From Canna indica (lineage: Eukaryota; Streptophyta; Magnoliopsida; Zingiberales; Cannaceae), in contig CP136895.1 in assembly GCA_034359265.1 (NCBI GenBank), positions 7,256,501 to 7,320,500 of the forward strand: a DNA stretch of 64,000 nt, in the 5' to 3' direction. The notes under the pieces are model-generated. The model worked only from the letters and a program-made list of their open reading frames with translations, had not been told where the DNA came from and did not search any database. This document shows positions 40,850-53,627 of the stretch, piece by piece; within the stretch, counting starts at the first letter, position 1, and each line of letters opens with the position of its first letter. Both the position numbers and the translations under genes were made by a program.

Positions 40850-42956
40850 GACGACGGTGGAGGAAGGTCTAGATCATAATATGGTGAGTTTGGAGTGCTT
40901 GGGTGTACACCGACGTGGATTGGCTCGAGACCGATGGATCTGATGAAGTCGAAGGGATGCCTACTCCGGTATGAGCTAAGATGTTGTGTAGCATAGCATG
41001 CATCTCCGCCATCATCTGACTCTGACGCTCTATTATCTCACTCTGACGCGCGACCGTCTCCTCTAGTGTCCTTATCCTGCTGCTCTGATCATAATTAGTC
41101 TTGGAGGTGGACGGGCGCTCACCAGCGACCAGAGGGGTTGGTGTCCCAAGTGGTCCGAGCACTCGCGCATGACCACAGTCTGCAAAGCCATATACGCAGC
41201 CGTGGTCCCAGCTACCTGTACCCTCGACCTACGCTCCTACGTCAAAGTCCTTGGGGGTGCCCCTGCGCTGCGTCACCGTTTAAGTGTAGGTCTCCTACTC
41301 GAGTTTGATTTTTTGTTTCATATTTTTACTAAAAATTTAAATTATAAATAAATAATGAATAATTTAAACAAATATACTTACCATAATGATTGCAACGTGA
41401 GTGTCGATGTACTCCCCCGCCCCATGTCCTCGACGATGAGTCCGCTCAAACACCTCCATCGAGGAGGGTTGCTGGACAGTCCCGTCATCCATCATCATCC
41501 TCTATATTTACAAAACAAATACATTATTTATTACACAGAGTAACAAATTAAATATATAATTGAATTTAAGGTATAATACTTACCATACGACGAGCGTGCA
41601 CTATAAATGATATTGAGCCTCCAGTGTGACACGCTCCTCCCCCGGACATGCGGTTTCTAGCCGCAGTCCTAGAAACCTCCTGCCATTGATCCATCGACCA
41701 TAACACCATGAGCTGGTCCCATATATTCGGAGTAATCCAATCGGGGTCGTATCCCCGAGTCTCCGTGATGTTTGTGGTCCCAGCTAGGGATGAAAAAAAA
41801 CCCGTTTAGGCGGGTACCCGCGGGTATTTACCCGTTTATGATGGATATGGGGGGTAGTTTTCTACCCGTGGGTATTTCGCGGGTAATTTTTCATACACAT
41901 TTATTAAACAGGGTGGGTATGGGTATCATAGTACCCGTGAGAATTAATAAATTATTATTTTACCCTTAATACATATACTAAAAAACCCTAAGTTCCTAAC
42001 CTAATTCAATAGTCAATACCCATTATCCCCTACCTACCAATTGAAGTGTATTTAATTGTTTATATTTGAAGTTGTTATCAAAATATTGTGTGTTTATTTG
42101 AAAAGAGTTTATATTTGAAATTCTTATCAAAATGTCAAAGTTTACATTTTTTAAAACTGTCATGGGTACCTGTCAATACCCGTGGGTATCCGTCCCCTCG
42201 CGGGTAATAAAATGGGTACCTATTTTTAATACCCGCGGGGAATAAACGGGTAGCGGGTATCCATTTATTTCGCGGGGTGGGTAGTGGGTAGGCACCCCCC
42301 GTACCCGCCCCGCCTCGTTGACATCCCTGGTCCCAGCTCGAGCCATCGCTTGGGACTGGGCCTGCCCCAGTTGGCCGTTGTACCTCTGCCGGAAAATAGC
42401 CTCCCAAGCAGTGTAAATGAAGGACCTCTGGTCCTCAGCCCATGTATAACGAGTCTGCAAAATAATAATATTAGTATCAATATTAATCATCATGTATAAT
42501 TTTTTTTAATACGTGCCTCAAACTCGCGCCATAACATGTCGGCGTGCTCATGGGGCACGTGAGACCACGTGGGCCAATCCCCACGCATGTATCGTCGGAT
42601 CGTAGAAGGTATGGTCCTCGGCACATCCTCTTGCTCGAACCTGCACAACAAAAATAAAGTTCAATATTATATTATGATATAATGAATTTATAATAATTCA
42701 TAATTCATGATACATTACCGCCCCCCAATCACACCAATGAGTCTATGTGACTCCATGGCTGGCGGAGGCTACCACATGTTCGGCCCGTGTGGCCACCTGC
42801 GTCTCGATGAACTAGCCTTAGCGACATGAGGATCAACGGCAGGAGTATCATCGGCAGGAGGATCAGCAACAGGAGGAAGTGTTGTAGTTCGGAGACTCCG
42901 AAGCTCTCGTCCGACGATAATCACGACCCACCATATCTGTCGAATAAGCATATAAT
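40850..42956 (-). pseudogene. TNPA-like second CACTA gene of element B
   Basis: Read on the minus strand the exons mirror those of element A: a start near 42947, the TWSHVPHEHADMLWREFE exon (about 42515-42640), the ARYTWAEDQRSF exon (interrupted by the hAT insertion), the MMDDGTVQQPS exon near 41500 and the last exon (41162-40869: GPLGTPTPLVAGERPSTS, then RIRTLEETVARQSEIIERQS). Codons that are TAG in element A are sense here (Glu and Trp). Frameshifts in the first exon, the insertion and a shortened C-terminus make it a pseudogene. It has the same GC intron donor as element A. Confidence 0.7.
41785..42329. mobile_element. hAT-type non-autonomous element (545 bp) inside element B
   Basis: The ends TAGGGATG and CATCCCTG are flanked by a perfect 8 bp duplication GTCCCAGC (41777-41784 and 42330-42337). 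The interior is packed with overlapping GGGTACCCG/CGGGTA phrases at both ends, with an AT-rich centre and no transposase. The insertion splits an exon of the TNPA-like gene. Confidence 0.88.
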
Positions 42957-43015
42957 TAGATTATATATATAGTAGAGATAGATTTAATAGAAGATATACT
43001 TTACAATTATTCCTC

Positions 43016-43145
43016 ATCATCTGAGTAATAGTCTTCGAATTCTTCTTTTTCATCATCTTCATCTCCAGCTTTCTCAACTTCATGATCATCATCATCAACA
43101 TATTCAACTTCTAATTGAACTAACGTTGTGTCCGCATCAATGAGT
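43016..43145 (-). pseudogene. Last part of TNP2 transposase in element B
   Basis: Only the acidic C-terminal tail and stop remain (coding strand ends GAGGAATAA). Upstream coding sequence stops at the deletion junction near 43145. Confidence 0.75.
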
Positions 43146-43197
43146 ATTGGAACTCGTCAGATGGATGATTATTTTCTAAATATTTTGATGCCGGTTC

Positions 43198-43300
43198 GAG
43201 TCCATGGTGGACGATTCCGACACGAGTCCAAAGTGGACGATTCCGATGCGAGTCCAAAGAGGACGATTCCGGCGTGAGTCCGAAGTGGACGATTCTAATT
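43198..43300 (-). repeat. 26 bp subterminal tandem repeats (4 units), element B
   Basis: Four units of the same family as in elements 1, A and C, with the core diverged (GGACGATTCCGACACGAGTC on the plus strand). Confidence 0.85.
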
Positions 43301-43785
43301 AATCTAAATCTAAAGGTTAACAATGAAATTAATCTAAATTAATCTAATCTAAACATTTATCTAAATTAATCTAAATTAGTCTAATCTAATCTAAATATCT
43401 AAATTAACCTAAACATTTAATTAATCTAAACATCTAAGATTTAATTAATCTAAACATCTAAATTTACCATTAAAACATTTAATTAATCTAGAATTAGGAT
43501 TTAATAAAAGAAAAAAAGGGTTTAAAAAAACCCTAAATATTAACTCATTTTTTCGGCGCCGGAGTCCAGTGTCCGACATATGTCGGACACTAGACAATGC
43601 TCCGGCCGCCGATTGCTGGCCGAAACTCTAAACCTAGGGTTTCAGCCGGTTTTGCAATAAATAGGGGGGCGCTGAAGTTACCTGGAGCGGGTGGCAGCGG
43701 CGAGTGGCGTCGGCGGGCGTGCGGAGATTGGCGGTGGCAACAACAAGGAAGAAGAAGGAGCAAGGAAGGGGTCGAGTTAAATAAA

Positions 43786-44085
43786 CTTATCAGCAATGAC
43801 TCACTTATCTGTTAGAAAGCCGTTGCTGATAAGTAACATCATCAGTAACGGCTCACTCGTCCGTTAGTACGCCGTTGCTGATAAGTATTTTATTTTCACA
43901 CCGCGAGCGCGCGATCGGCTAAAGAGTGACAGATGCAGTAGTCGTTGCTAATGTGATAATATATCTGCAACAACTCGAGTGGCCGTAACAAAGCCGTTGC
44001 AGATATATCACATCTACAACGGTCCGAGCGATTGTAAGAATGTCATTAGAAATTACAACGGCTTGAGCGGCCGTTGCTGAATAAC
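43786..44085 (-). repeat. 5' terminal palindrome array, element B
   Basis: Palindromes with AGCAACGG/CCGTTGCT halves follow the GC-rich leader. The TATA position reads TTATTTA on the coding strand, so the promoter box is altered. Confidence 0.82.
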
Positions 44086-44187
44086 ATGTTTCTAATAGTG
44101 AGTGTGTAGGGCCCTTATTCTTTAATTTGTTTTTCCAAAAAGGTCGTAGTTTCATTCAAAGAATGAAGAGGAGATTGAGAATAAAAC

Positions 44188-44413
44188 TTCTATGGAGCCG
44201 GACTCCATAGAAATTTCTATGGAGCCCCTCCTATGAGTGAACCTAGATTTACTAATATTGAACCTAGTATAATTTATACTGAACCTAAAGTAAGAGTGAA
44301 CCTATATAACAAACGAGTGAACCTAGTATTTTCACTTCAGGTTCAATATTAATGATCCTAGGTTCAATATTAAAAAATCTAGATTCACTCATAGGGAGAG
44401 GCTCCATGGAACT
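44188..44413. mobile_element. Small foldback MITE
   Basis: Left TTCTATGGAGCCCCTCC and right GGAGAGGCTCCATGGAA pair as ends, with GAGTGAACCTAGATTT and AATATTGAACCTAG repeated inside in inverted orientation. A separate 25 bp palindrome (TTCTATGGAGCC/GGACTCCATAGAA) sits at the left edge. Confidence 0.65.
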
Positions 44414-44458
44414 AGATTGATATATACTCCAAAGGAGTTACATAGATATACATCCAAC

Positions 44459-45010
44459 CACTAATAAAAAAATAGCTTTTTGCGACGACACGGTATGCGA
44501 TCGCAGATGCGACGGGTTTGCGACCGTTGTCCATTGTGGTCGCAGACTGGCAATGGGGCGATGGATTTTGCGACCGCCTTTAGTGCCGTCGCATAATAAC
44601 GACGACACTGCGACCGCATATAGTGTCGTCGCAATATGACGACGGGTTTGGCGACCATTTGCGACTGTTAATTACGACCGTTAAGGCCATCGCAAAATGG
44701 TATTAAATTCCCGCCCTAACCCTTTTTTTCTCTTCGATCCCCTGCTCAACCCGATCTCCCTCTCTTTCTCTACCGTGTGCCTCCCTCTCTTTCTCTATCG
44801 CGCGCCTCACTCGTTCTCTCTGCCGTTGCCTCACTCGTTATCTCTACCGCCGCACGTCGCACATGGACCGCCGCCCACTGCTCGTCGCCCGCCGCAAACA
44901 GGCCTCGCCGCTGCTCGACTGTTCAACCGCCGGTATCCTCCTCCTCCTCCTCCTCCTCCTCCTCTCTCTCTCTCTCTCTCTCTCTCTCGTCCGAAACTCT
45001 AGCCGACGGC
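44459..45010 (+). mobile_element. CACTA-like 5' end of a different subfamily
   Basis: Begins CACTAATAAAAAAATAGC, followed by palindromes built on GCGAC/GTCGC halves (TGCGACGACAC, GTGCCGTCGCA, GTGTCGTCGCA) to about 44690, then a GC-rich, CT-rich leader and a CT microsatellite. The layout copies that of element A, with other sequences. No matching 3' end is identified. It may be a stand-alone fragment or the real 5' end of element D; the second would require about 3.9 kb of extra sequence in D's leader. Confidence 0.55.
44936..44988. repeat. (CTC)n(CT)n microsatellite
   Basis: About nine CTC units pass into about twelve CT units. Confidence 0.93.
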
Positions 45011-45061
45011 TAGGGTTTATACTTGAAACCCGATAACCACTTGGGAGGTTAGCACGGGAAA

Positions 45062-45116
45062 ATAAAAATGGGGAAGAAGGGAGGTTGAGGTTTCCTTCCT
45101 TCTTCCCCATTTTTAT
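45062..45116. repeat. Perfect 19 bp inverted repeat (hairpin)
   Basis: ATAAAAATGGGGAAGAAGG at 45062-45080 is exactly complementary to 45098-45116, with a 17-base loop. It has no transposon ends around it. Confidence 0.8.
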
Positions 45117-45119
45117 AAT

Positions 45120-45711
45120 TATTTAAAGTTGGAATTAGTTTGGGAGTCATTCTTTCTCACTATAGACACCCAAATCTATTAATGAAGAAACTATTTATAG
45201 TACATCAATGAAGAAACTATTTCACTTCATTGGTTTCTCTAACATTTTTTCCTTAATTTCTTTTGTTGTAAACTTGAATATATGGACTGGTTTTGTTTCA
45301 TACAAGAAGCTATTTGGTTAAGTGATCCACCCAATACAGGACTTCTATATTGGTGACTGCATGGGAGTGGTTTAGACAAAGAAAATGAGTGGTTATAATG
45401 ACTTTTTAGGTCTTCACAACATTTTTACTCTGTGGGAAGTCACCAATGACAAGGCAAGCTTCATTAAGATTAATTAGTGCTAGTACAAACATCTCCTTCT
45501 TGGCTAGATGTATGCTTGTTGAAGCTCATTTACTGGCTATATGAATTTGGATATCCATTTTGTTTAAATAAATTTTGTATGCATTGATAACTGTTGATAA
45601 ACTCAGAATATGCCTTGATCTTCTCCAAATGAGCTGCAGTTGCTAGGTTTTTATTATCATGCTATATAACATTTTGTCTTTGTTGGATGTTCAAACATGT
45701 GTCCATGTCTT

Positions 45712-45762
<51 letters not shown>

Positions 45763-48700
45763 TGTGAGAGCTTTGAGTCGCACCAAATTTCAGATGGGTG
45801 AAAGGAAAATGAGCCAAGTAGTGGGGGAAGCAAAGGAATCCTCCACCAAAAGGCTATAGAACAAAGCTGATAAGGGCAAAAATGAGGGCTCCATTCCAGT
45901 GGTGGTTTGGCATAGCGTGTTAGGAATGTCTCACATCAATCAAACTATCAAACTTCTTCCTTAGGAAATGACTTAGATACATGAACTTTCAAGAATTCTA
46001 CAATTGATAATGGAGTAGAATCAGTCGCTCCATACTTTAAATTCATCATCACTCCCCAATAACTTGTGTGTTCTGGACATGTGCCCTGGAACAAGCATGG
46101 CTGGAAAGTGTACCATACTTTAAATTCATCATCACTCCCCAATAAACGTTTGACTTGGATTCAAATGTACAGATAATTACTCTTTCATCATACTGACTAC
46201 ACCCTCTAATGTATCAATGAGGTTCTTAGTCTTCATAATCCTATGGCTCAGTGGCCAAAGGCCTTGCCATGTGGGCTGACTCAGAGATGCTTTAGACATA
46301 AAGATGAAAGCTTTACACTGTTTTTCTCACTAAAATTATTTAACCCCAAGAGAAACTGTAGGAGAATTCTAATTTGTCATGTTTTCTTGCTGTTTATTAG
46401 ACTTCAGTAATATAATTAAACATAGGGTTGCCAATATCAAATCTCCTAATAAATACAGGGATTGCTTTGTCAAACAATTTAGCTGAATATGATTATATCC
46501 ATAAATCATAGCATGTAAGATGCTGCCAATTCTAAGTTGAAGTAGAATACTTTTTTGCAATTCTAAGATGCTGCTAATCATGTCAGGACTACTATTGTCT
46601 ATGGCATCTTCTAATGTTAGAATTAGGTGGATATGTATATATATGCATATACTTGAGATCATGTATCCTGTTGATTGGCATGATGATGGTACACTAGTTG
46701 TCTTTTAGCTTCAAAAAGTTACACTCTACATGATTGTCTTAAATGATATTCTTTTACTTATTGAAAGAATCAATCAACTCCTAATTTCGTTTAACCATGA
46801 TGAGATGATTAGGGGTTAATTTCGTCAGATACCCAATTATCTTTTATATGTGATTCTTGTTAATTACTTTGTGGCACAAAGAAGATGATACATGGCTTAA
46901 CTCCTTTTTTCTTTTTGGTAGTTCTGAGATCTGGGACTGGGAAGCTGAAACTAAAGATATCTGTGAGTGTTATTTCATTTAATGCTCTTTGACTACTATT
47001 TTATTTAAAAGATCTGAAATGTGTTATGTGAATCATATGCATGTATTTGATCCATTATCATCTAGCAGTAGTCAAAGCATGCTCTTTGACTACTGTTTCA
47101 TTTAATCTAGGTTAATTAGTCCTAATTGTGTTATGTGAATCATATGCATATATTTGATCTAAGATATGAAATTTTCTGGTTGTACATTTCTAAATTGGGG
47201 CAATCATATATATGCATCATGATATAATGTAAACATTGAATTTAGGGTTTCTAAATATAATCCCCATTTTAATCAGAAATCTGTATTTCATTAATCAAAT
47301 TAAATAGTTGAAATATTAGGACCTAAAACCAGCCGAAACATATTTTAGGGAATAAGAATCCTAGACTGACATCACTAAACAAAATAAAGTAGATGATTAA
47401 GATTTCAATAAGCAAAAGAAGCTTTCTTAAGAAAGATCAAAGAATGACTTATATATGATTTCAATTAAAGGCCAATATAGGAGAAGGTATCACTAATAAA
47501 TTATACAAGGAAAAAATATATATTTTATGTTGCTTTCAATCTACAAGGATAACACTTGTCCATGGCAAAAACAAAGTATATATGCATACAAATCAAGGAC
47601 TAGTTCAATTAATTACTACATAATATTCTAATCATTCTTATGTGAAGTTAATCATCTCTATTTCAAGTTCACATTGTCTCGAAGAAACTCATTAGAAAAT
47701 CTATTGCTGAAATAGAGGTTTGATATTATCTAAGAATAAATATACTTCATTGCAATGTCTTAAAATTTTCATACCATATTCATATTTTGTGTCATTGGTT
47801 ATTTGGCAATATTTAAAACTAAACTAGACTATAATTAGGTGTCATCTAATTTACTGTGGGTGTAATCTAACAACTCGCTTCATTTGAACAAATATTTACA
47901 ACATGTATAATCTCACCAAACAAGGGCAGGTTAATTATTTTAATCAGCCAGATGTCTATGCCACTTGCGTTGCATTTTTCTGGTTTATTTTTATTCTTAC
48001 TGCTAGTTGGAACTTAACATTTCATTTGCATCATTTCTTGCACAACTAATCTAATATTTAAAAGAAAATTGTCTTCTTGTTGCTGATTTAGTGATTTGTA
48101 ACTAATGCATCTATATAGAAAATTTAATATCTTCTTAGGTTATAACAATTTTACCTTCTCATCTATCAAGTAAATGCTAAAGGAACATTTATTTAATCTT
48201 CCTAAAGACACTGTATGGAAGCAGGAGAAGTATAATTCATTTGTCACTAATTAATAGTATTGACCTTGCACACATCAAGTCTAACTCACTTCACGAAGGA
48301 GCCGAAAATAGCGTCTGATGGACCACTTGAGGTGATCACCCAAATATAGGGAAGAAAAGAAGATTGCATTCTCCTCCTACTACTTTAATTTGGAAATAAT
48401 AGAGATGGATTTGGATAAGTGGCTAATTCATCAAGCGCAAATTTGACATGAGGTACAATATTTAAGTTTATAACGATTTAATGATAACAGATAGTCACCC
48501 AATATTTATAGTGCAATATACAAGGACAAAACTGTGGGAAACAAGAAACAAAAGCATGGAAATGTATAAGGTCAAGAAGACAAGAATTGTACCCAAAAAA
48601 AATCTATGAGATGGTAAAGAAATGTATATTTTTGACATCATTTTCCTCAGTCACTGACATAAAAGTAAGTGCCTCATTTTCCTCTCTACCTTTATCACTT

Positions 48701-48974
48701 AGTTTCCTCAGTCACTGACACATCTGATACCTATTTTAATTAATTTATATTAGTTTCCTCATTTTCCTCAATCACTGACAGTGAAAGTAAGTGTTACATC
48801 TAATCAAAAGTCCACAGATCAATCTATATTAATCAGATGACACATCTGATACCTATTTTAATTAATTTATTGGACTATTCAATCAATCCTCTTTGCAGCA
48901 TCTAATTTCCTTTTAGCTCTTGTTGGGTTCATTTTACATCCATCTATTACTTTCTTATTGTTCCATAATAATAT
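45120..48974. other. Non-coding region, 3.9 kb
   Basis: No gene recognised on either strand. It holds a (GA)n microsatellite, a 33 bp perfect direct repeat (46030-46062 and 46113-46145, starting CCATACTTTAAATTC), a diverged repeat at about 46985-47060 and 47085-47165 (GCTCTTTGACTACT, GTGTTATGTGAATCATATGC) and another at 48690-48860 (CATCTGATACCTATTTTAAT). Composition is intron-like or intergenic. Confidence 0.5.
45716..45760. repeat. (GA)n microsatellite
   Basis: About 22 perfect AG units. Confidence 0.95.
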
Positions 48975-49142
48975 TATGATTCACGAGTTGATAAAATGAC
49001 ACGGACTTATCGACCGTTGGATCATAATTTTTTTTACAATACCTTAGATCTGTTCGGAGATCGTATCGTTGTCTATAAGAAGTACAAAACTTATAGATTC
49101 TTTACGATTTTTGAATTGTTCTTGATCGAATAATTTGAGATC

Positions 49143-49332
49143 AAAATTATTTTAATTGCAGTTAAATATTTTTTTAATATTCATTTCAGTTTGAAATTCT
49201 AGTAGATATCCATTGTTCTCCAAGTATGCGCCCAGATAATATGCATACTTGGAGAACTGTATGAAAATACTGCCGGAATTTCAACTGAAATTGAATGTTA
49301 AAAAAAATATTTAAATGCAAGTAGAATAATTT
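49143..49332 (+). other. Long hairpin upstream of transposase, divergent element D copy
   Basis: Arms 49143-49229 and 49243-49332 surround the loop 49230-49242 (GCCCAGATAATAT, 12 of 13 bases as in element A). The stem sequence differs greatly from A but still pairs: the 14 bp next to the loop (TTCTCCAAGTATGC and its complement) are perfect. The C-G pair of element A's TACGC/GCGTA is here T-A (TATGC/GCATA). Confidence 0.85.
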
Positions 49333-49366
49333 GATTCCCGAATGGAATAGGACCACCCCACCTATG

Positions 49367-49629
49367 TGTCAGCCCAAGAAGATTACAGAAGAAAGAAAAT
49401 CTTATAATAACAAGTTGTAATTGAAGAAACAGATGATGATCTTTCTCATTACTTCAAAGAAATCTAGTACATCATTTTATATGTAAAAGAAGCTACCAGT
49501 TTACAACCATATATGGTTGGGAACGTTTTCAATGAAACTAAGTAACAGATACAACTTCATATAAAGAATTCTATTTATATGCAGGATCTCTGAGCTTCTG
49601 TGAAGAATATGAGTCACTAATTCTTAACA
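49367..49629 (-). repeat. 3' LTR of the Ty1/copia element
   Basis: 263 bp, TG...CA ends; differs from the 5' LTR at two sites (T/C and G/T on the plus strand). The polypurine tract abuts it at 49630. Confidence 0.96.
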
Positions 49630-49642
49630 CCCCCTCCTTGAC

Positions 49643-52600
49643 TCATATTTTCATAACACCCAGCTTATATCTAAAGTTTTGAAATGAGTCAACAGACAAT
49701 GGTTTTGTAAATATGTCAGCGATCTGATCCTTACTCCTACAGAAAAGCAATTCAACCTTTTTCTCTGTTACAAGTTCCCGTATAAAATGAAGCCTTGTAT
49801 CTATGTGCCTTGACTTAGAATGGAACACAGGATTCCTTGTCATAGCCAGGGCAGATTGATTGTCACATAAGATTTATGTTGGATCTTTACACTTGTATCC
49901 CAAATCAGCTAAGATTCTTCTCAACCATACTGCCTGACAAGCTGCAGTAGTCAAAGCTACATACTCAGCTTCAGCAGTAGACAATGCGGTAGATGCCTGC
50001 TTCTTTGACCCCCAGCTGATTGACCCTGTTCCACAATTGAAAACAAAGCCAGAAGTGCTCCTTCGATCATCTATAGATCCTGCCCAGTCTGAATCAGAGT
50101 AACCAAACAGTTCAAAAGAAATATTTTTCTGATAAACCAAGCCATAATCCAAAGTACCCTTGATATATCTTAGGATCCTTTTTGCAGCCATCAAATGTTG
50201 AGTTCTAGGCTTGTGCATGAACCTTGAAAGCATGTTTACAGGAAATACTAAGTCAGGCCTTGAGTGAGTTAAATACATGAGACATCCAATAATACTTCTG
50301 TATTGACATGCATCAATAACTTCACCTTCTGATAAGCCAAGCTTAGTTCCCAAACTCATAGGTGTTAGCACAGGTTTACAATCACTCATTCCAAATCTAA
50401 GCAATAAATCCTTGGCATACTTGGATTGAGATATGCTTACCCAGGTTTCATGATGAGTGATTTCGAGACCAAGGAAATAGCTCAACTCCCCTAGGTCAGT
50501 CATCTCAAATTCCATGAATAACTTTTCCTTAAAAACAGCCATGACTTCTTTGTTGTTACCTGCAAGTATCAGGTCATCCACATACAAGCAAATCACCAAA
50601 CTATGTTGATCATCATGACGAGTATAAAGAGTATGATCATGAACACTGCGTATCAATCCACATGATACAAAATAACTATCTATCTTTGAGTACCAGGCCC
50701 TTGGAGCCTGCTTTAGGCCATACAATGCCTTTTTCAACAAGTAGACTTTGCCTTCTTCTTTGATAAAACCCTCCGGCTGCTGAACATAAACCTCCTCTCT
50801 CAATTCCCCATTAAGAAATGCAGATTTAACATCTAACTGTGACAATACCCAGTGTTTATATACAGCATAAGCAATTACTGTTCTGATAGTGTCGATTCTA
50901 GCAACTGGAGCAAAAGTCTCTAGGTAATCAACCCCTTCCTGCTGCATAAACCCTCTTGCAACAAGTCTTGCCTTGTACTTGCAGACAGACCCATCAGAGT
51001 TATACTTGATTTTAAAAATCCACTTCAAATCAACAGCTTGTTTATCTTCCGGCAAATCCACAAGCTCCCAAGTACCATGTTTTTCAATAGAATCAAACTC
51101 CTCCTTCATGACTTGTTTCCATTTCAGATTACTGACAGCTTCTTGGTAATTCAAAGGTTCACTGATCTGAGCTGAGTTACATTCCTGGGTTTGAGCATAG
51201 ATTTCCTGCAAGCTCCTCAACTTCCGAGGTGGAGAATTTTCACTAGAGCTGCTTGAGGTTAGTTGTTCTTCAAAGCTTCCTACATCATCTTCATTCATGG
51301 TGTCAATATCAGAATTAGACACCTCAGGTCCAGATACTGACTCAGAGTTACTTGTTTCAGGACACAAGTTTTTATCATTAGTGCTGGTTTTCAATTTCCA
51401 ATCCCAACACTTGTTTTCATCAATCTTTACATCTCTGCTGATTACAATTCTCATTGTAACAGGATTGAATAGTCTATATGCTTTAGACTCTTGACTGTAG
51501 CCAACAAGAACACAACATACAGAATTGTCATCCAATTTCTTCCTAATTTGATTAGGAATTAAAGAATATGCTATACTACCAAATACCCTGAAATGAGCAA
51601 CTTGAGGTTTGCGTTTAAACAGAGCTTCAAAAGGAGTTTTATCTCCAACTGCAGAAGAGAAGCACCTGTTCAACAAATATACTGCAGTTTGAGCAGCTTC
51701 AGCCCACAAAAATTTGGGTAATTGTTTATCTTTCAGCATGCACTTCACCATTTCAACAATAACTCGATTTTTCCTCTCAGCCACGCCATTTTGCTGAGGA
51801 GAATAGGCTGTGGTGAGTTGTCTTTTGATACCATTTATACTACAGAAATCTTCAAACATGTGTGAAGTGAATTCCCCTCCCCTATCAGTACGAAGACACT
51901 TGACAGACTTGCCTAATTCTTTTTCACATTTGACTTTGAATTCTTTGAACTTGTCAAAGGCTTCATTTTTGTTTTTGATAAAGGCAATCCAGGAAAATCT
52001 ACTATAGTCATCAATGAAAAGAATGTAGTACTGATTACCACTGTAGGAAGGCTCCTGAAATGGTCCGCAAAGATCTGAATGTATCAACTCTAGTGGTTCA
52101 GTAGCTCGAAATTCAGCTTTCTTTGGAAAAGAGGATCTGCTCATCTTTCCTAGAACACAGCTCTCACAGGTGTAGCCGAGGGTTCCCTTAATATGATCAA
52201 GGCCAATTACCATGGATTTATCTTTTAATCTCTTTATATAATCCAAATTGACATGACCATATCTACAATGCCATAATTTTTCAGTGTCACTGATTTCTGC
52301 CTTGAGAGCACAACTTACTTCATGAGGATTAAAAGAAAACAAATTGTTTTCGGCAACCTTAACTTTTATCAATTCAGAAGTTCTAGTGTTATCAGTGTAA
52401 ACAACACAATTATTACCTTCAAAAACCAAAGTGAAGCCTTCCTTCATTAGTTGACCAACGCTCAGTAAACTTGAATCAAGATCAGGAACAAAGAGGACAT
52501 TTTTTATGGTCTTCTTTTGCTGTTCATCAACACAGATGTCACCTCGTCCAAGTGCTTTTCTGATGTTGCCATCACCGAACTTGACATTTGCTGTATGAGT

Positions 52601-53611
52601 CTTGTCTAATCTCAAGAACCAGTCTTCCTGTGCTGTCATGTGGTTGCTGCAACCACTATCAAGATACCAATTTGATTTTGACTTTTTGTTTTCTTGGATG
52701 CTTGCCATTAAGATGACTTCATCCTCCTTCTTTTCTTCCGCAAGATTGGCCTGATTCATATGACGGGCTTTCAAACGGCAAAACCTTTCAATGTGTCCGA
52801 ATTTTTTACAATAAAAGCATTGAATTTTCCTTTTATTTGCTGATCGAGAGTTCCCAGCTTGAGCTTTCTGATTATTTTGATCATCTTCATCATCAGTGGA
52901 ATCTTCAGCAACAGCATTTCCTCTGGAACTTGACTCAGACTTGAAATAATGCTTCTGCCTTTTGCTATCTTCTTTGTGACTGGTTTTCAAAGCCTGTTCA
53001 ACTCTTCTTTCTTCATGGCGCTTCATCCTCTCAAAATGTGAAAGAAGAGAACCAAGCAGCTCGTCAGAGGACATCTCCTCAATATCGTTCCCTTCCTCGA
53101 TTGTAGCTACTATATGGTCGAATTTTTCAGGCATACTGCGAAGGATTTTCTCAACAATTCGCAGTTCAGTCACATCTTCTCCATAACGCTTCATCTGGTT
53201 CGCCATTTCCATGACAAGAGCATAATATCCATTGATGTCTTCGTCTTCTTTCATAAAAAGACTCTCAAACTGACGCCTCAAAGTCTGACGCTTCACTTTT
53301 TGCACCTTGGTGGTGCCTTGGTAAGTAGTTTTGAGAATACACCAAGCATCATTAGCTGTTTCAGCAGAGGAAATGCGTTTGAATACCTTGGTGTCGACGG
53401 CCTGTTGAATATGGCTTAGAGCCTTTGCGTCTTTCTTTCGAGTTTCACGAAGAGCGCCAGCAGTCAGTCCTTCCTCCGAGTAACCAATACTCACTAGCTC
53501 CCAGAGATCTTGAGAGATGAAGAAGGTGCGCATCATGATGCTCCAATCTCCAAACTCTACACCATCAAATCTTGGGACGGATGGATTCACCTGATTTGCT
53601 GCTGAGGCCAT
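49643..53611 (-). CDS. Ty1/copia gag-pol polyprotein with one in-frame stop
   Basis: The frame starts at ATG 53611 (MASAANQ) and runs 1245 codons to a TAA at 49876-49874, then continues in the same frame for 76 codons to 49643. Order: UBN2-type gag (FGDWSIMMRTFF), zinc knuckle CFYCKKFGHIERFC (about 263-276), protease motif DSGCSNHM (about 315), integrase zinc-binding part (WHCRYGHVN...CESC, about 447-490) and catalytic part with DLCGPF, DDYSRFSWI and DRGGEFTS, reverse transcriptase (QLDVKSAFLNGEL, YVDDLILAG at about 1010) and RNase H (GYSDSDWAGSIDDRRSTSGF, LSTAEAEYVAL). The stop falls just before the RNase H CDNQSAL motif, so translation would lose the C-terminus. Everything else is intact. 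Length is usual for copia. Confidence 0.95.
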
Positions 53612-53627
53612 CGGAAACAATCTCCTT

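Larger units (their letters stand above)
40101..44100 (-). mobile_element. CACTA transposon, element B: internally deleted, non-autonomous
   Basis: The ends are CACTATTGGAATAAC at 40101 and TTTCTAATAGTG ending 44100, flanked by AGT on both sides (40098-40100 and 44101-44103). Orientation is minus. Kept: 3' palindromes, a TNPA-like pseudogene, the last about 130 bp of TNP2 (acidic tail), then a direct jump at about 43145 to the subterminal 26 bp array, leader and 5' palindromes. About 4 kb of transposase and the long hairpin are missing. A hAT-type element is inserted in the TNPA-like gene. Sequence divergence from element A is much greater than between A and 1. Confidence 0.9.

Noticed and set aside
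44697..45110. Proline/serine-rich frames on both strands
   Set aside because: They arise from the CT-rich leader and the CTC/CT microsatellite.
46369..46662. 97-residue minus-strand frame
   Set aside because: No family recognised, composition like the surrounding non-coding DNA.
49643..49843. A separate 66-residue gene downstream of the copia polyprotein
   Set aside because: It is in the same frame as the polyprotein and is the end of its RNase H domain after one stop codon.
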